Source: Sediminicoccus sp. KRV36 (GTDB taxonomy: Bacteria > Pseudomonadota > Alphaproteobacteria > Acetobacterales > Acetobacteraceae). Taken from it: a stretch of DNA of 64,000 bases. The first letter of the stretch is position 1; every line of letters begins with the position of its first letter. This document shows, in pieces, positions 55,639-64,000 of this stretch. The notes beneath the pieces were generated by a model, which saw only the letters and a program-made list of their open reading frames with translations, was not told where the DNA came from and made no database searches. Position numbers and translations under genes: made by a program. The DNA is taken from contig NZ_CP085081.1 of assembly GCF_023243115.1 (NCBI RefSeq), positions 558,001 to 622,000 of the forward strand, in the 5' to 3' direction.

Positions 55639-56036
55639 GGGGCCCTCCTGTGATGCTGTATGGGTGTGCCGTGTCTAGGAATGTGCCGGGATTGGCGGGC
55701 CCGGCTTTCGAGGCCGCCTGGTCATTCCCCGTGCAGCGTGGAACCCGTGGCCGGATCGCCCCGCATTCCGCCCCGTGCCCCCGGAGCGAGGTCCACGACG
55801 CGTGAGGGAAAGGGCAGGGAGCAGCCCATCCGCTCCGCTGAACGGAACCGCGGCGCAACGCGCATCAAGCATATGTTGCGGCATTTTATTGGGCCTTGCG
55901 CTTCCTCTGGGGCTAAATCCTGCGCTATGGTTTCCTCCGGAGGCAAGTGGTTCAAAGACATGGGAACCCGGCTGTCTGAAGTTTAACCCAATAGCGTTCT
56001 CAATTCGCACACTGCGCATTCCGGGAGACACACCGC
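55639..56036. other. Non-coding stretch ahead of sapC
   Basis: About 400 bases without a supported gene. It should hold the divergent promoters for the repeat-protein gene and sapC. The right half (about 55850-56000) is noticeably AT-richer than the flanks. No terminator, riboswitch or tRNA is recognised. Confidence 0.55.
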
Positions 56037-56753
56037 ATGAACACCCCGACCTTGCCGGTCCTCTACACCGCGCTGGAGCCACTCGACAGCGAGCGCCATG
56101 CGTCCCTTCAACTGCGCGATGTCGGGCATGGCTTCGCCAGCCATCTTTCGTCCATCCCGCTCGCCGTCGAGGAATTCGCGCTGGCCGGCCGGCACATGCC
56201 CGTGGTCTTCGCCTCCCAGGCGCCGCATATGCCGGTGGCACTGACCGGCCTCGCGCCCGACCGCAACCTCTTCGTGGATGAGCATGGCGCCTGGCGCCGG
56301 GGCACCTATGTGCCGGCCTATCTGCGCCGCTACCCCTTCCTGCTGGTCCGGGCCGCCGCCGATTCCGACCAGCTCGTGCTGTGCATTGACCCCGAGGCCC
56401 CGCAATTCGCCGCCTCCGCCGGCGAGCCCATCTTTGATGCCGAGCGCAAGCCGGCGCCCCTTGCCAGCAAGGCGCTGGAATTCACCCGCTCGGTCGAAGC
56501 CGCGTTCCGCAAGACGCAGGAATTCGCCGAGGGCCTCTCCCTGATGGGCCTGCTGCAACCGGCCGCCACGCAATTCGACTTCGACGGCAAGCCCTTCCGC
56601 GTGGACGGCTTCCATGCCGTGGACCGCGAGCGCCTGGCCAAGCTGACGGGAGAGCAACTGGCCACGCTGCGCGACAAGGGCTGGCTTGACGCCATCTACG
56701 CCCATCTCCTCTCGCTCGGCGGCATCGCCGAGCTCAAGCTGTTGCAGGGCTGA
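56037..56753 (+). CDS. sapC: SapC family protein
   Basis: 238 residues. The conserved centre FVDEHGAWRRGTYVPAYLRRYPFLL (quoted in part: GTYVPAYLRRYPF), LCIDPEAPQF and a C-terminal FRVDGFHAVDRERLAKL with ELKLLQ match the SapC family, first described beside a Campylobacter S-layer gene. Its function is unknown; a link to surface-layer or secreted proteins is suggested. No S-layer gene is present nearby, though secreted repeat proteins lie next to it. Starts at the ATG of 56037. Confidence 0.8.
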   Translation: MNTPTLPVLYTALEPLDSERHASLQLRDVGHGFASHLSSIPLAVEEFALAGRHMPVVFASQAPHMPVALTGLAPDRNLFVDEHGAWRRGTYVPAYLRRYPFLLVRAAADSDQLVLCIDPEAPQFAASAGEPIFDAERKPAPLASKALEFTRSVEAAFRKTQEFAEGLSLMGLLQPAATQFDFDGKPFRVDGFHAVDRERLAKLTGEQLATLRDKGWLDAIYAHLLSLGGIAELKLLQG

Positions 56754-56757
56754 GGGG

Positions 56758-57723
56758 ATGCAACGCCGGATGCTCCTGGCCGCGGCCGGCTTCGCGCCGC
56801 TGCTGGCCAGCAGGGCCATGGCCCAATCGCCGGCCCGTTTCAACAACATCAGCATGTTCATCCCCGCCGGCCCTGGCGGGGGATGGGACGGGCTGGGCCG
56901 CGCGATCGAGCAGGTGGCCCGCCAGGCCGGGCTGGTCGCCAATTTCCAATTCGAGAATGTGGGCGGTGCCGGCGGCATCGTCGGCCTGCCGCGCTTCGTC
57001 TCCCAGCGGCGCGGGCGGCCGGATGCCCTGATGGTCGCGGGTTCCGTCATGGTGGGTGCCGTGCTCACCAACCGATCGCCGATCGGGATGAGCAATGTGA
57101 CGCCGATCGCGCGGATGACGCAGGAGGTGGGCGTCGTGGTGGTACCCGCGCAATCCGACATCCAGGATATTGCGGGGCTGCTGGCGGCCTTCCGGGCCAA
57201 TCCGGGCGGCACTTCCGTGGCGGGCGGCAGCGCGGGCGGGACGGACCACATCACCCTCGGGCTCATCCTCAAGGCCTTGGGACGCAATGCGCGGGAGGCG
57301 AGCTACGTGGCCTTCGCCGGCGGCGGTCCGGCCCAGGCGGCCATCCTCGGCGCCCAGGTGAGGGCGGGCATCTCCGGCTATTCCGAATTCGCCGAACAGA
57401 TCCGCTCCGGCCGGATGCGGGCCCTGGCCACCACCGGCGAAACGCGCAGCGACCCCGCCGTCCCGACGCTGAAGGAATCGGGCGTGGATGTGGTGACGGC
57501 CAATTGGCGGGGCGTCTTCGGTGCGCCCGGCATCAACGCGAACCAGCGCGCGGCCCTGACGGCTCTGATCACCGAGGTGAATGCCCTGCCGGCCTGGCGC
57601 GAATTGCTCGCCACCCGCGGCTGGGACAATGCCTTTCTCGCCGGTGCGGATTTCGAGCGCTTCCTGGCCGCGGATGTGGCCGCGACCGAGACGGTGCTGA
57701 AGGAACTGGGTTTGGCGGGGTAA
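56758..57723 (+). CDS. tctC: Tripartite tricarboxylate transporter (TTT) substrate-binding protein
   Basis: 321 residues, BUG/TctC family. MQRRMLLAAAGFAPLLASRAMAQ is the signal peptide. The mature protein has FIPAGPGGGWDGLGRAIEQVA (carboxylate-binding loop), NVGGAGGIVGLPRFV, and GGSAGGTDHITLGLIL. It starts 5 bases after sapC. The membrane partners TctB and TctA lie 1.9 kb downstream beyond two unrelated genes, so co-function with them is likely but not shown by an operon. Confidence 0.9.
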   Translation: MQRRMLLAAAGFAPLLASRAMAQSPARFNNISMFIPAGPGGGWDGLGRAIEQVARQAGLVANFQFENVGGAGGIVGLPRFVSQRRGRPDALMVAGSVMVGAVLTNRSPIGMSNVTPIARMTQEVGVVVVPAQSDIQDIAGLLAAFRANPGGTSVAGGSAGGTDHITLGLILKALGRNAREASYVAFAGGGPAQAAILGAQVRAGISGYSEFAEQIRSGRMRALATTGETRSDPAVPTLKESGVDVVTANWRGVFGAPGINANQRAALTALITEVNALPAWRELLATRGWDNAFLAGADFERFLAADVAATETVLKELGLAG

Positions 57724-57856
57724 AGGTCCCCAGTGGCGATGACCGGGGGTGAATGAGCGTCATCACCAGCGCTGATTTCCCCCGGCAACCTCTTGTACCC
57801 ATCTTCCGTTGCAAGGGGGCGGCATGTTCCGCCCCATGCCACGGAGATTTCCCACC

Positions 57857-58906
57857 ATGTCCCTGTTTTCCCCGGTCACCCTCGGCGCGCTGAACCTGCC
57901 CAACCGCGTGGTCATGGCGCCGATGACGCGCAACCGCACGCCCGGCCAGACCCCGAACGCGCTGAATGCCGAGTATTATGCCCAACGCGCCACCGCCGGC
58001 CTGATCGTCACCGAGGGCACCACGCCCGATGCCTCGGGCCGCGGCTACATCGACATCCCCGGCCTCTACAACCACGCTCAGGTCGAGGGCTGGCGCCAGG
58101 TGGCGAGCGCCGTGCATGCCAAGGGCGGGCATGTCTTCGTGCAGCTCATGCACACCGGCCGCATCTCGCACCCCGACTTCCTGGATGGCGCGCAGCCGGT
58201 CTCGGCCTCGGCCATCGCCGCACCTGGCGAGATCTATACCCATGCGGGGATGAAGCCGCATGGCAAGCCGCGTGCGCTCGAGGCTTCGGAAATCCCCGCC
58301 CTGATCGCCACCTATGGCCGTGCGGCGACGCTCGCGCGGGAAGCCGGGCTGGATGGTGTGGAGGTGCATGGCGCCAATGGCTATCTGCCGGGCCAGTTCC
58401 TGGCGCCCAATGTCAACCAGCGCAGCGATGCATGGGGTGGCACCGTGGAAAACCGCGCCCGCTTCCTGCTGGGGGCGGTGGATTCCGCGGTGGCGGCCAT
58501 CGGCGCTGGTCGGGTGGGTGTGCGGCTCTCGCCCGGCGGCGTCTTCAACGACATCCATGACCCCGATGCGCCCGCGACCTATGCCTATGTGGCGGCGGAG
58601 CTGGCGAAGCGGAACCTCGCTTACCTGCACATCTTCAACACCAGCCCGGGCTTTGACGTGCCGGCCCTGATCCGCGCGCATTACAAGGGCACGCTGATCC
58701 TGAATGGCGGCTATGACCGGGCGCGGGCCGATGCCGATATCGCCTCGGGCCTGGCTGATCTGGTGGCGTTTGGCGTGCCGTTCCTGGCCAACCCGGACCT
58801 GCCGGCGCGGCTTGCGACAGGGGCGGCGCTGAACACACCGGACAAGGACAGCTTCTACGGCGGTGGCGCCAAGGGCTACACGGATTATCCCGTGCTGGCC
58901 GGCTGA
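57857..58906 (+). CDS. NADH:flavin oxidoreductase, Old Yellow Enzyme family (alkene reductase)
   Basis: 349 residues, FMN-dependent reductase of activated alkenes. MSLFSPVTLGALNLPNRVVMAPMTRNR is typical (MAPMTRNRT quoted). HGANGYLPGQFLAPNVNQRSDAWGGTVENRARFLL carries the FMN/substrate motif H-x-A-N-G-Y-L and the RTD-like WGGSxENR segment (quoted in part). SLAVQLMHTGRISH-type block is present as VFVQLMHTGRISHP. The ATG at 57857 has CGGAGA upstream. Its end overlaps the convergent methyltransferase gene by 22 bases. Confidence 0.93.
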   Translation: MSLFSPVTLGALNLPNRVVMAPMTRNRTPGQTPNALNAEYYAQRATAGLIVTEGTTPDASGRGYIDIPGLYNHAQVEGWRQVASAVHAKGGHVFVQLMHTGRISHPDFLDGAQPVSASAIAAPGEIYTHAGMKPHGKPRALEASEIPALIATYGRAATLAREAGLDGVEVHGANGYLPGQFLAPNVNQRSDAWGGTVENRARFLLGAVDSAVAAIGAGRVGVRLSPGGVFNDIHDPDAPATYAYVAAELAKRNLAYLHIFNTSPGFDVPALIRAHYKGTLILNGGYDRARADADIASGLADLVAFGVPFLANPDLPARLATGAALNTPDKDSFYGGGAKGYTDYPVLAG

Positions 58907-59508
58907 TCCGCCCCGGCGCGGCGGGCCAGCCAGATGGTGTGGCCGCCGCATTCCGGATCCTCGGCGCGGTGGGCCACCACCTCGAAGCCATGCCGCGCCA
59001 GCAGGGCGCGGTATTCGCCGGGGCTGAGGCTGGCATGGAACAGGGGCTCGCCCTCGAATTCCCCCATGGCCACGCCTGCCTCGGGGCCTGAGGTGAACAG
59101 CAGCGCGGCGCCGGGTGCTGCGTGCCGGGCAAAGACGGCAAACATCTCCGGCTGATCCGCCTGGTCCAGGTGAAAGAAGCTGTTCCAGGCGAGGATGCCC
59201 TCAAAGCGCTGTGCCAGGGCCAGATGCCGCATATCGCCCAGATGCCAGCTCTGCTCCGGGAAACGCGTGCGGGCCAGGCCCAGCAACTGGGGCGAAGTGT
59301 CCACCCCCGTCACGCGAAAGCCGCGCCCGATGAGGTGGGCAGCGATGGGCTCGGCCATGCCGCAGCCGAGATCGAGCACGGCGCCACCCGGCGGCAGCCA
59401 GGCGGCGAAGCGATCCAGCCAGCCGCGCTCGAACAACTGCCGGCCGCGCGCCGCGTCGAAAGCCAGCGCATGCCGCTGATACAGCCCGATGATCGCGTCC
59501 GATGCCAT
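58885..59508 (-). CDS. SAM-dependent methyltransferase (class I)
   Basis: 207 residues from the ATG at 59508 (MASDAIIGLYQRHALAFD). The SAM-binding motif I is GGAVLDLGCGMAEPIA, motif II VTGVDTSPQLLGLARTRFP, and motif III WHLGDMRHLAL. The C-terminal part has FHASLSPGEYRALLARHGF. The substrate cannot be inferred. The gene is antisense to the end of the Old Yellow Enzyme gene (overlap 22 bases). No conserved partner is adjacent. Confidence 0.85.
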   Translation of the reverse strand: MASDAIIGLYQRHALAFDAARGRQLFERGWLDRFAAWLPPGGAVLDLGCGMAEPIAAHLIGRGFRVTGVDTSPQLLGLARTRFPEQSWHLGDMRHLALAQRFEGILAWNSFFHLDQADQPEMFAVFARHAAPGAALLFTSGPEAGVAMGEFEGEPLFHASLSPGEYRALLARHGFEVVAHRAEDPECGGHTIWLARRAGADQPASTG

Positions 59509-59636
59509 GCGCCAATCTGCACGCGGGCCGCCCCCGGCGCCAAGCCTGCCGCGGATGACGCGCTTGCCACGCGCAAGACAGGTGACGGATCGCATGAAAA
59601 CGCCAAGACTGCCGCGGTGAGGAAATGCGAGGCGCC

Positions 59637-60146
59637 ATGACATCCCGGATTCCGGTGCCCGACCTTTTGGCCGGGCTTTTCGTGCTGGGCTTCGGCCTGG
59701 TGGGTTTCTGGCAGGCGGCGGCCATCCCCGTCTCGCCGCTCTATGCCCAGGTCGGTCCCAAGGCGGTGCCCTATGTGGTGGCGGGTGCCATGACCCTGCT
59801 GGGCGGGTTGCTGGTGCTTGCGGCGCTGCGGGGCGGATGGTCGGCCAGCGTGGCCGAGGTGGCGGAGGCCGGGCCGCCCAATCTGCGCGCGCTGGGGCTG
59901 CTCGGCGCGGGGCTCCTGGCCAATCTGCTGTTGATCGGGCCGGCCGGGTTTTCCATCGCGGCCTCGGTGCAGTTCGTGCTGGTGGCGGCGGCCTTTGGCA
60001 GCCGCTCCATGGCGCGGGACCTGCTGATCGCGCTGCCGCTGACCTTGCTGGTCTGGTTTCTTTTCGTGCAGGGCCTCGGCGTCAATATCGGCGCGGGGCT
60101 GCTGGAGGGCGTGATCCTGCGCCTGCTCGGGCAGGAGGTCCTCTGA
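59637..60146 (+). CDS. tctB: TTT family transporter small permease subunit TctB
   Basis: 169 residues with about four membrane segments ([71 protein letters not shown]), the typical TctB/DUF1468 pattern. The start is the ATG at 59637; an ATG at 59625 is an alternative. Its stop overlaps the tctA start (TGATG), so the two are translated together. Together with a TctC-type receptor they form a secondary, Na+- or H+-driven uptake system for tricarboxylates or related organic acids. Confidence 0.88.
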   Translation: MTSRIPVPDLLAGLFVLGFGLVGFWQAAAIPVSPLYAQVGPKAVPYVVAGAMTLLGGLLVLAALRGGWSASVAEVAEAGPPNLRALGLLGAGLLANLLLIGPAGFSIAASVQFVLVAAAFGSRSMARDLLIALPLTLLVWFLFVQGLGVNIGAGLLEGVILRLLGQEVL

Positions 60147-61645
60147 TGGAGGCGATCAACGGGCTGGCCATGGGCTTCTCCCATGCGCTGACGCTGACCA
60201 ATCTGAGCTGGGCGCTGCTCGGCTGCTTTCTTGGCACGGCGATTGGCGTGCTGCCGGGCATCGGCCCCGCGCTGACCATCGCATTGCTGCTGCCCATCAC
60301 CTTCCAGGTGAGTGCGACCGGCGCCTTCATCCTGTTCTGCGGGATTTTCTATGGCGCCATGTATGGCGGCAGCACCACCTCCATCCTGCTGAATGCGCCT
60401 GGGGAGAGCGGGTCCATCATTACGGCGCTGGAAGGGGCGAAGATGGCGCGCAACGGGCGCGCGGGGCCCGCACTGGCCACCGCCGCCCTGGGCAGCTTCG
60501 TGGCCGGCACGGTGGGCACGCTGGGCATCGCCTTCCTTGGCCCGGTGGTCGTGGATTTCGCGCTGCTGCTGGGCCCGGCCGAATATTTCGCGCTGATGGT
60601 GCTGTGCTTCGTCACCATTTCGGCCGTGTTGGGCGGTTCGGCGCTGCGGGGGCTGACCAGCCTGGCTTTCGGGCTGACCTTGGGGCTGATCGGGATTGAT
60701 CTGCAAACCGGCCAGCCGCGCATGACCTTTGGCCTGCCGGAACTCTTCGATGGCGTGAATGTCGTGCTGGTGGCCGTGGCGCTCTTTGCCGTGGCCGAGG
60801 CGCTGCACATGGCCTGGCGCTATCATGGCGGGAAGACGGAGGTGCTGCCGGTCGGCCGGCTCATGCTGTCCCGGAGCGATCTGAAGCGCAGCTTCTGGCC
60901 CTGGATTCGCGGCTCGGCGCTGGGCTTTCCCTTTGGCGTCCTGCCGGCCGGCGGCTCGGAAATGCCGACCATGCTGAGCTATTACGCCGAGCGGAAACTG
61001 GTGGCGCCCGAACACGCGCATGAATTCGGCACGACCGGTGCCATCGAGGGCGTGGCCGGGCCGGAGGCCGCGAACAACGCGGCGGCGGCGGGCATCCTGG
61101 TGCCGATGCTGACGCTGGGCCTGCCCACTTCGGCCACCGCCGCCATCATGCTCAGCGCCTTTCAGAGCTACGGCATCCAGCCGGGCCCGCTGCTGTTCGA
61201 GACGCAGGCCGACCTGGTCTGGACGCTGATCGCATCGCTCTTCATCGCCAATGTGATGCTGGTGGTGCTGAACCTGCCGCTGATCGGGCTTTGGGTGCGC
61301 ATCCTGAAAATCCCGACGCCGCAGCTCTACGCGGGCATCCTGGTCTTTGCGACTATCGGCACCTACGGGATTTCCAACTCCATCGTGGATCTGCTGCTGC
61401 TCTATGGCATCGGCATCCTGGGCATGTTCATGCGCCGCTTTGATTTCCCGGTGGCGCCGGTGGTGATCGGGATGATCCTGGGCCCCATGGCGGAACAGGC
61501 GTTGCGCCAGGCGCTGACGATCAGCCAGGGGGATTGGATGGTGTTTGTCACGCGGCCGGGGAGCCTCGCGATCCTGGTGGTGGCGGTGCTGGCACTGGCG
61601 GGCCCGCGGATTTACGGGGCCTGGGCGCGGCGAGGAGGGCGCTGA
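60146..61645 (+). CDS. tctA: TTT family transporter large permease subunit TctA
   Basis: 499 residues, twelve or so membrane segments. Diagnostic blocks: [61 protein letters not shown] and [31 protein letters not shown] (given in parts). It starts at 60146 with a 3-base overlap. The longer in-frame ORF upstream is a shadow. It ends 80 bases before the antitoxin gene. Confidence 0.93.
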   Translation: MEAINGLAMGFSHALTLTNLSWALLGCFLGTAIGVLPGIGPALTIALLLPITFQVSATGAFILFCGIFYGAMYGGSTTSILLNAPGESGSIITALEGAKMARNGRAGPALATAALGSFVAGTVGTLGIAFLGPVVVDFALLLGPAEYFALMVLCFVTISAVLGGSALRGLTSLAFGLTLGLIGIDLQTGQPRMTFGLPELFDGVNVVLVAVALFAVAEALHMAWRYHGGKTEVLPVGRLMLSRSDLKRSFWPWIRGSALGFPFGVLPAGGSEMPTMLSYYAERKLVAPEHAHEFGTTGAIEGVAGPEAANNAAAAGILVPMLTLGLPTSATAAIMLSAFQSYGIQPGPLLFETQADLVWTLIASLFIANVMLVVLNLPLIGLWVRILKIPTPQLYAGILVFATIGTYGISNSIVDLLLLYGIGILGMFMRRFDFPVAPVVIGMILGPMAEQALRQALTISQGDWMVFVTRPGSLAILVVAVLALAGPRIYGAWARRGGR

Positions 61646-61683
61646 GTGACATGGGTCAGTGCCGGCGCCCGGCTCCTGCGGCG

Positions 61684-61718
61684 TTGTGCTTGATTTGCAC
61701 AATCGCTATGTGCATATT
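61684..61718 (+). promoter_or_regulatory. Overlapping dyads and promoter upstream of the antitoxin gene
   Basis: Dyad 1 is TTGTGC-N7-GCACAA at 61684-61702; dyad 2 is TGCAC-N9-GTGCA at 61696-61714, sharing a half-site. A candidate promoter, TTGATT (61690-61695), 17-bp spacer, CATATT (61713-61718), lies inside them. The -10 is 6 bases from the ATG at 61725, so the transcript may be leaderless. Likely autoregulatory operator for the helix-turn-helix antitoxin. Confidence 0.55.
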
Positions 61719-61724
61719 TCGCTC

Positions 61725-62141
61725 ATGAAGCTGGCCGCATATCTGGAACAGACCGGCACGACCCTCCAGGCCTTTGGCGAGCGGCTGGGCGTGTCCCACA
61801 CGACCGTGCTGCGATGGGCCACCGGGCAGGCCGTTCCGCGTGGGCGTGGCCGCATGGAGGCCTTGGCCCGCGCCACCCAGGGCGCTGTAACCGCTGCCGA
61901 TTTCTTTCCGGATGCCGAGGTTTCGGTGCCCTCTGGCCTCGCCGAAAGCCAGGCCCCCTTCGCCGCCGAGGCAAAATCCCTCGGCCTCGACGCCGCCGCC
62001 ATTGCCGCCAAGGCCGTCCAGGACGCGATCCGCGCGGAGAGAGCCCGCCGCTGGCTGGCGGAAAACGCGGAGGCCATCGAGGCCTGGAATCGCTGGACCG
62101 AGAGCAACGAACTGCCCCTCGCCGAATATCGCATGTTCTGA
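61725..62141 (+). CDS. Antitoxin with Cro/XRE-type helix-turn-helix fused to a CcdA-type C-terminus
   Basis: 138 residues from the ATG at 61725. Residues 1-60 look like a Cro/YdaS-type DNA-binding domain: MKLAAYLEQTGTTLQAFGERLGVSHTTVLRWATGQAVPRGRGRMEALARATQG (quoted in parts: LQAFGERLGVSHTTVLRWA). The C-terminal 50 residues match CcdA, with RAERARRWLAENAEAIEAWNRWTESNELPLAEYRMF (given in part), the segment that wraps around CcdB. Classical CcdA has a ribbon-helix-helix N-terminus instead. It is followed after 4 bases by ccdB. No ribosome site is seen upstream. Confidence 0.85.
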   Translation: MKLAAYLEQTGTTLQAFGERLGVSHTTVLRWATGQAVPRGRGRMEALARATQGAVTAADFFPDAEVSVPSGLAESQAPFAAEAKSLGLDAAAIAAKAVQDAIRAERARRWLAENAEAIEAWNRWTESNELPLAEYRMF

Positions 62142-62145
62142 CCCG

Positions 62146-62448
62146 GTGGCGCGCTTCGACCTCTTTCGCCGCCCACGCGGCGCGCCAGGCTACCTGCTGC
62201 AAATCCAGAGTGATTTCCTCGACAGGCTGGAAACCCGGGTGGTGGCCCCGCTGCTGCCGCCCGACGCGTTGCCTCGCCCCATCCGGGACCTGCATCCGCG
62301 CTTCGAGATCGAAGGTCAGCCCTATCTCATGGCAACCCAGCTTCTGGGCGCCATCCCCAAGCGCGAACTTGGCCCTGCCATCGGCTCCCTCGCCGCCCAG
62401 CAGGACGACATCACCCGCGCGCTCGACGTGCTGATCACGGGCTTCTGA
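62146..62448 (+). CDS. ccdB: CcdB-type toxin (putative DNA gyrase poison)
   Basis: 100 residues from the GTG at 62146. ARFDLFRRPRGAPGYLLQIQSDFLDRLETRVVAPLLP shows the CcdB core (quoted in parts: GYLLQIQSDFLDRLETRVV), then HPRFEIEGQPYLMATQLLGAIPKRELG and the C-terminal DDITRALDVLITGF, where the terminal Gly-Phe parallels the Gly-Ile end essential for gyrase poisoning in F-plasmid CcdB. Length matches (about 101). It is preceded by its antitoxin gene. Confidence 0.88.
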   Translation: MARFDLFRRPRGAPGYLLQIQSDFLDRLETRVVAPLLPPDALPRPIRDLHPRFEIEGQPYLMATQLLGAIPKRELGPAIGSLAAQQDDITRALDVLITGF

Positions 62449-62450
62449 CC

Positions 62451-64000
62451 ATGGCCGAAGCCCCCCTGTTGAAGACCGAGGACGGCCAGCCCGAGCCGGA
62501 TCGCCGCCGGCGATGGGTTTCGCCGCTGCTGCGACGAATCCTGCTGGTGAACGCCCTGCCACCGGCGCTTTTGGCCGCCGCGTTGCTCTACCTCGACCAA
62601 TATCAGAACGGCTTGCTGGGGGCCGAGGTGGAAGCCATGCGCACCCAGGCGCGCATCTACGCTGGCGGCATCGCCGAGGCGGCGGTGCGCATCCAGGATG
62701 ACCGAGCGGTGCTGGTGCCCGAGGTGGCGCGCCCGCTGCTGCGCCGCTTGGTGGAACCCTCGCCCAACACCCAGGCCCGCCTGTTCGATACGGCGGGCCT
62801 CGTCGTCGCCGATAGCCGCGTGCGGGAGGCGGTGGGCGGCGCCGTGGTGACCGAGCCCTTGCCCGCGCCGGCCCCGCGCGGCGCGCTCTCGGACAGTGTT
62901 TCGAGCCTCTATGAGCGCGTGCTGGGGCTGCTGCCGCGCCAGGCGCTGAATCCGGTGGTGCTGGACACCACGCCCGATGCGCAAAGCTTCGACTGGCAGC
63001 CTGATCTCGGGCCCGAACGCCAGGCGGAGCTGCGCCTGGCGCTGGAGGGCGGGGTCACCCCCTATATCCGCCGCACGCCGGATGGGCGGCTGCTGGTGAG
63101 TGTCGCGGAGCCCGCGCGGCGCGGCGCGCAGGCCGTGGGCATCGTGCTGCTGACTCGCGAGGCGCGGGAGGTGGATGCGCGGCTGTTTGAAATCCGCGCC
63201 AGTGTGCTGGGCCTTTTCGTGCTGGCCTTGATCCTGACGGTGGCGGTTTCGCTGTATCTCGCACGAACACTGGCCAACCCGATCCTGCAACTGGCCGGTG
63301 CGGCGGCCGAGATGCGCCAGGGCAAGGGCCGCAGCGGCAGCGTGCCCGAACGCCTGCTGGAGCGGCAGGACGAGATCGGCATCCTGGCGCGGGACCTTCA
63401 GGCGGCGGCCCGCGCGCTCTGGGCGCGGATTGACGCCAATGAACGCTTCGCCGCCGATGTGGCGCATGAGCTGAAGAACCCACTCACCAGCGTGCGCAGC
63501 GCCATCGAGACGCTCCGCCGCGTGGAAGACCCGGCGCAGCAGAAGCGCCTGCTGGCCATCATCGCCAATGACGCGGTGCGGATGGACCGGCTGATCGGCG
63601 ATATCGCCGACAGCTCGCGCGTGGATGCGGAGCTTTCGCGCGCCGTGGCGGAGCCCGTGGATATCGGCCCGATCCTCGCCGTGCTGGTCGAGTTGCACAA
63701 CACGACGCGGCAGCCGCGTGACCCCGAGATGGAGCTGGAGGCGCCGGAAAAGCTGGTCGCGATGGGGGTGGAGGACCGCCTGGTGCAGGTGCTGCGCAAC
63801 CTGTTGGGGAATGCCGTCTCCTTCAGCCCGGATCACGGCCCCCAGCCGAGCCATGTGTGGCTGCGCGCGCGCGAGGCGGGGGCGGAGGTGGAACTCATCG
63901 TCGAGGATGAAGGCCCCGGCATCCCGGATGCGAAGCTGGAGGGGATTTTCGATCGCTTCTATTCCGAACGGCCGCGTGGCGAGCGCTTCGGGCAGCATTC
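62451..64000 (+). CDS. chvG: ChvG-like sensor histidine kinase, stimulus-sensing domain (truncated by window)
   Basis: At least 516 residues are in the window, starting at the ATG of 62451. Order: cytoplasmic N-tail, first membrane helix LLRRILLVNALPPALLAAALL (about 25-45; quoted in part), a periplasmic sensing domain with YAGGIAEAAVRIQDDRAVLVP, a second helix SVLGLFVLALILTVAVSLYLA (near 265), a HAMP-like segment, the HisKA box FAADVAHELKNPLTSVRSA (His near 343), then N-box GNAVSFSPDHGPQ and G1 EDEGPGIPDAKLEG. The periplasmic architecture matches ChvG/ExoS. The usual response regulator gene chvI is not upstream; the ccdAB pair is there instead. Confidence 0.85.
   Translation, partial: MAEAPLLKTEDGQPEPDRRRRWVSPLLRRILLVNALPPALLAAALLYLDQYQNGLLGAEVEAMRTQARIYAGGIAEAAVRIQDDRAVLVPEVARPLLRRLVEPSPNTQARLFDTAGLVVADSRVREAVGGAVVTEPLPAPAPRGALSDSVSSLYERVLGLLPRQALNPVVLDTTPDAQSFDWQPDLGPERQAELRLALEGGVTPYIRRTPDGRLLVSVAEPARRGAQAVGIVLLTREAREVDARLFEIRASVLGLFVLALILTVAVSLYLARTLANPILQLAGAAAEMRQGKGRSGSVPERLLERQDEIGILARDLQAAARALWARIDANERFAADVAHELKNPLTSVRSAIETLRRVEDPAQQKRLLAIIANDAVRMDRLIGDIADSSRVDAELSRAVAEPVDIGPILAVLVELHNTTRQPRDPEMELEAPEKLVAMGVEDRLVQVLRNLLGNAVSFSPDHGPQPSHVWLRAREAGAEVELIVEDEGPGIPDAKLEGIFDRFYSERPRGERFGQH

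Noticed and set aside
62451..64000. PhoR partner of PhoB
   Set aside because: The long periplasmic sensing domain and motifs fit ChvG/ExoS; it is 20 kb from phoB.

Overview
The window is high-GC DNA with closely packed genes. Its gene content points to an alphaproteobacterium of the Acetobacteraceae/Rhodospirillales type (Roseomonas-like). The evidence is a Usg-family protein, a Mic60 (mitofilin) gene inside a heme cluster (hemC-hemD-mic60-hemY) beside divergent tsaD, CIRCE-controlled groESL, a ChvG-type sensor kinase, several tripartite tricarboxylate transporter (TctABC) components and a pst-phoU-phoB block. The genus is inferred from gene content; no rRNA gene is present. Almost every long antisense ORF in this GC-rich DNA is a shadow of a real gene.

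Layout. 1-8.6 kb: a partial penicillin-binding protein 1A gene, then a tightly coupled operon for a peptide/nickel-type ABC importer that ends in a C39-like lipoprotein and an MFS transporter. 8.6-11.5 kb: repeats, usg, and groES-groEL with two CIRCE operators. 11.6-16.7 kb: heme genes and tsaD. 16.7-20.2 kb: a small secreted protein, an MFS transporter, a TRIC-family channel and an aldo/keto reductase. 20.3-28.6 kb (minus strand): NHL protein, 52-aa membrane peptide, Na+/H+ antiporter, giant DUF4011 helicase-nuclease, ahpC and ahpD. 28.7-33.9 kb: a complete urease operon ureDABCEFG. 33.9-36.5 kb: a three-gene, split-beta nitrile hydratase/thiocyanate hydrolase-type enzyme coupled to an MFS exporter. 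36.8-42.2 kb: pstSCAB-phoU-phoB behind a candidate Pho box. 42.4-52.2 kb: a fatty-acid or dicarboxylate beta-oxidation operon, and opposite it an indolepyruvate oxidoreductase/acyl-CoA dehydrogenase operon with a divergent Lrp regulator. 52.4-56.7 kb: a PhnD-like protein, a JmjC oxygenase, two secreted Asp/Gly-repeat proteins and SapC. 56.7-61.6 kb: tctC, an Old Yellow Enzyme, a methyltransferase and tctBA. 61.7-64 kb: a ccdAB-type toxin-antitoxin pair with an unusual antitoxin, directly ahead of a chvG-like kinase gene that runs off the window.

The least ordinary features are these. (1) An antitoxin joins a Cro/XRE-type helix-turn-helix to a CcdA C-terminus, with a dyad-rich and possibly leaderless promoter. 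(2) A 54-bp palindromic unit repeated in frame at the start of ureG gives UreG a translated extension of about 56 residues. (3) A dispersed ~41-bp palindrome (five copies) is found only between convergent genes, twice as an oppositely oriented doublet. (4) Two tandem secreted proteins are built from a TDxDPxDGPGxGRG repeat. (5) The DUF4011 helicase-nuclease resembles Hhe-type phage defence and carries an internal low-GC patch. (6) An 18-codon ORF exactly bridges ureB and ureC.
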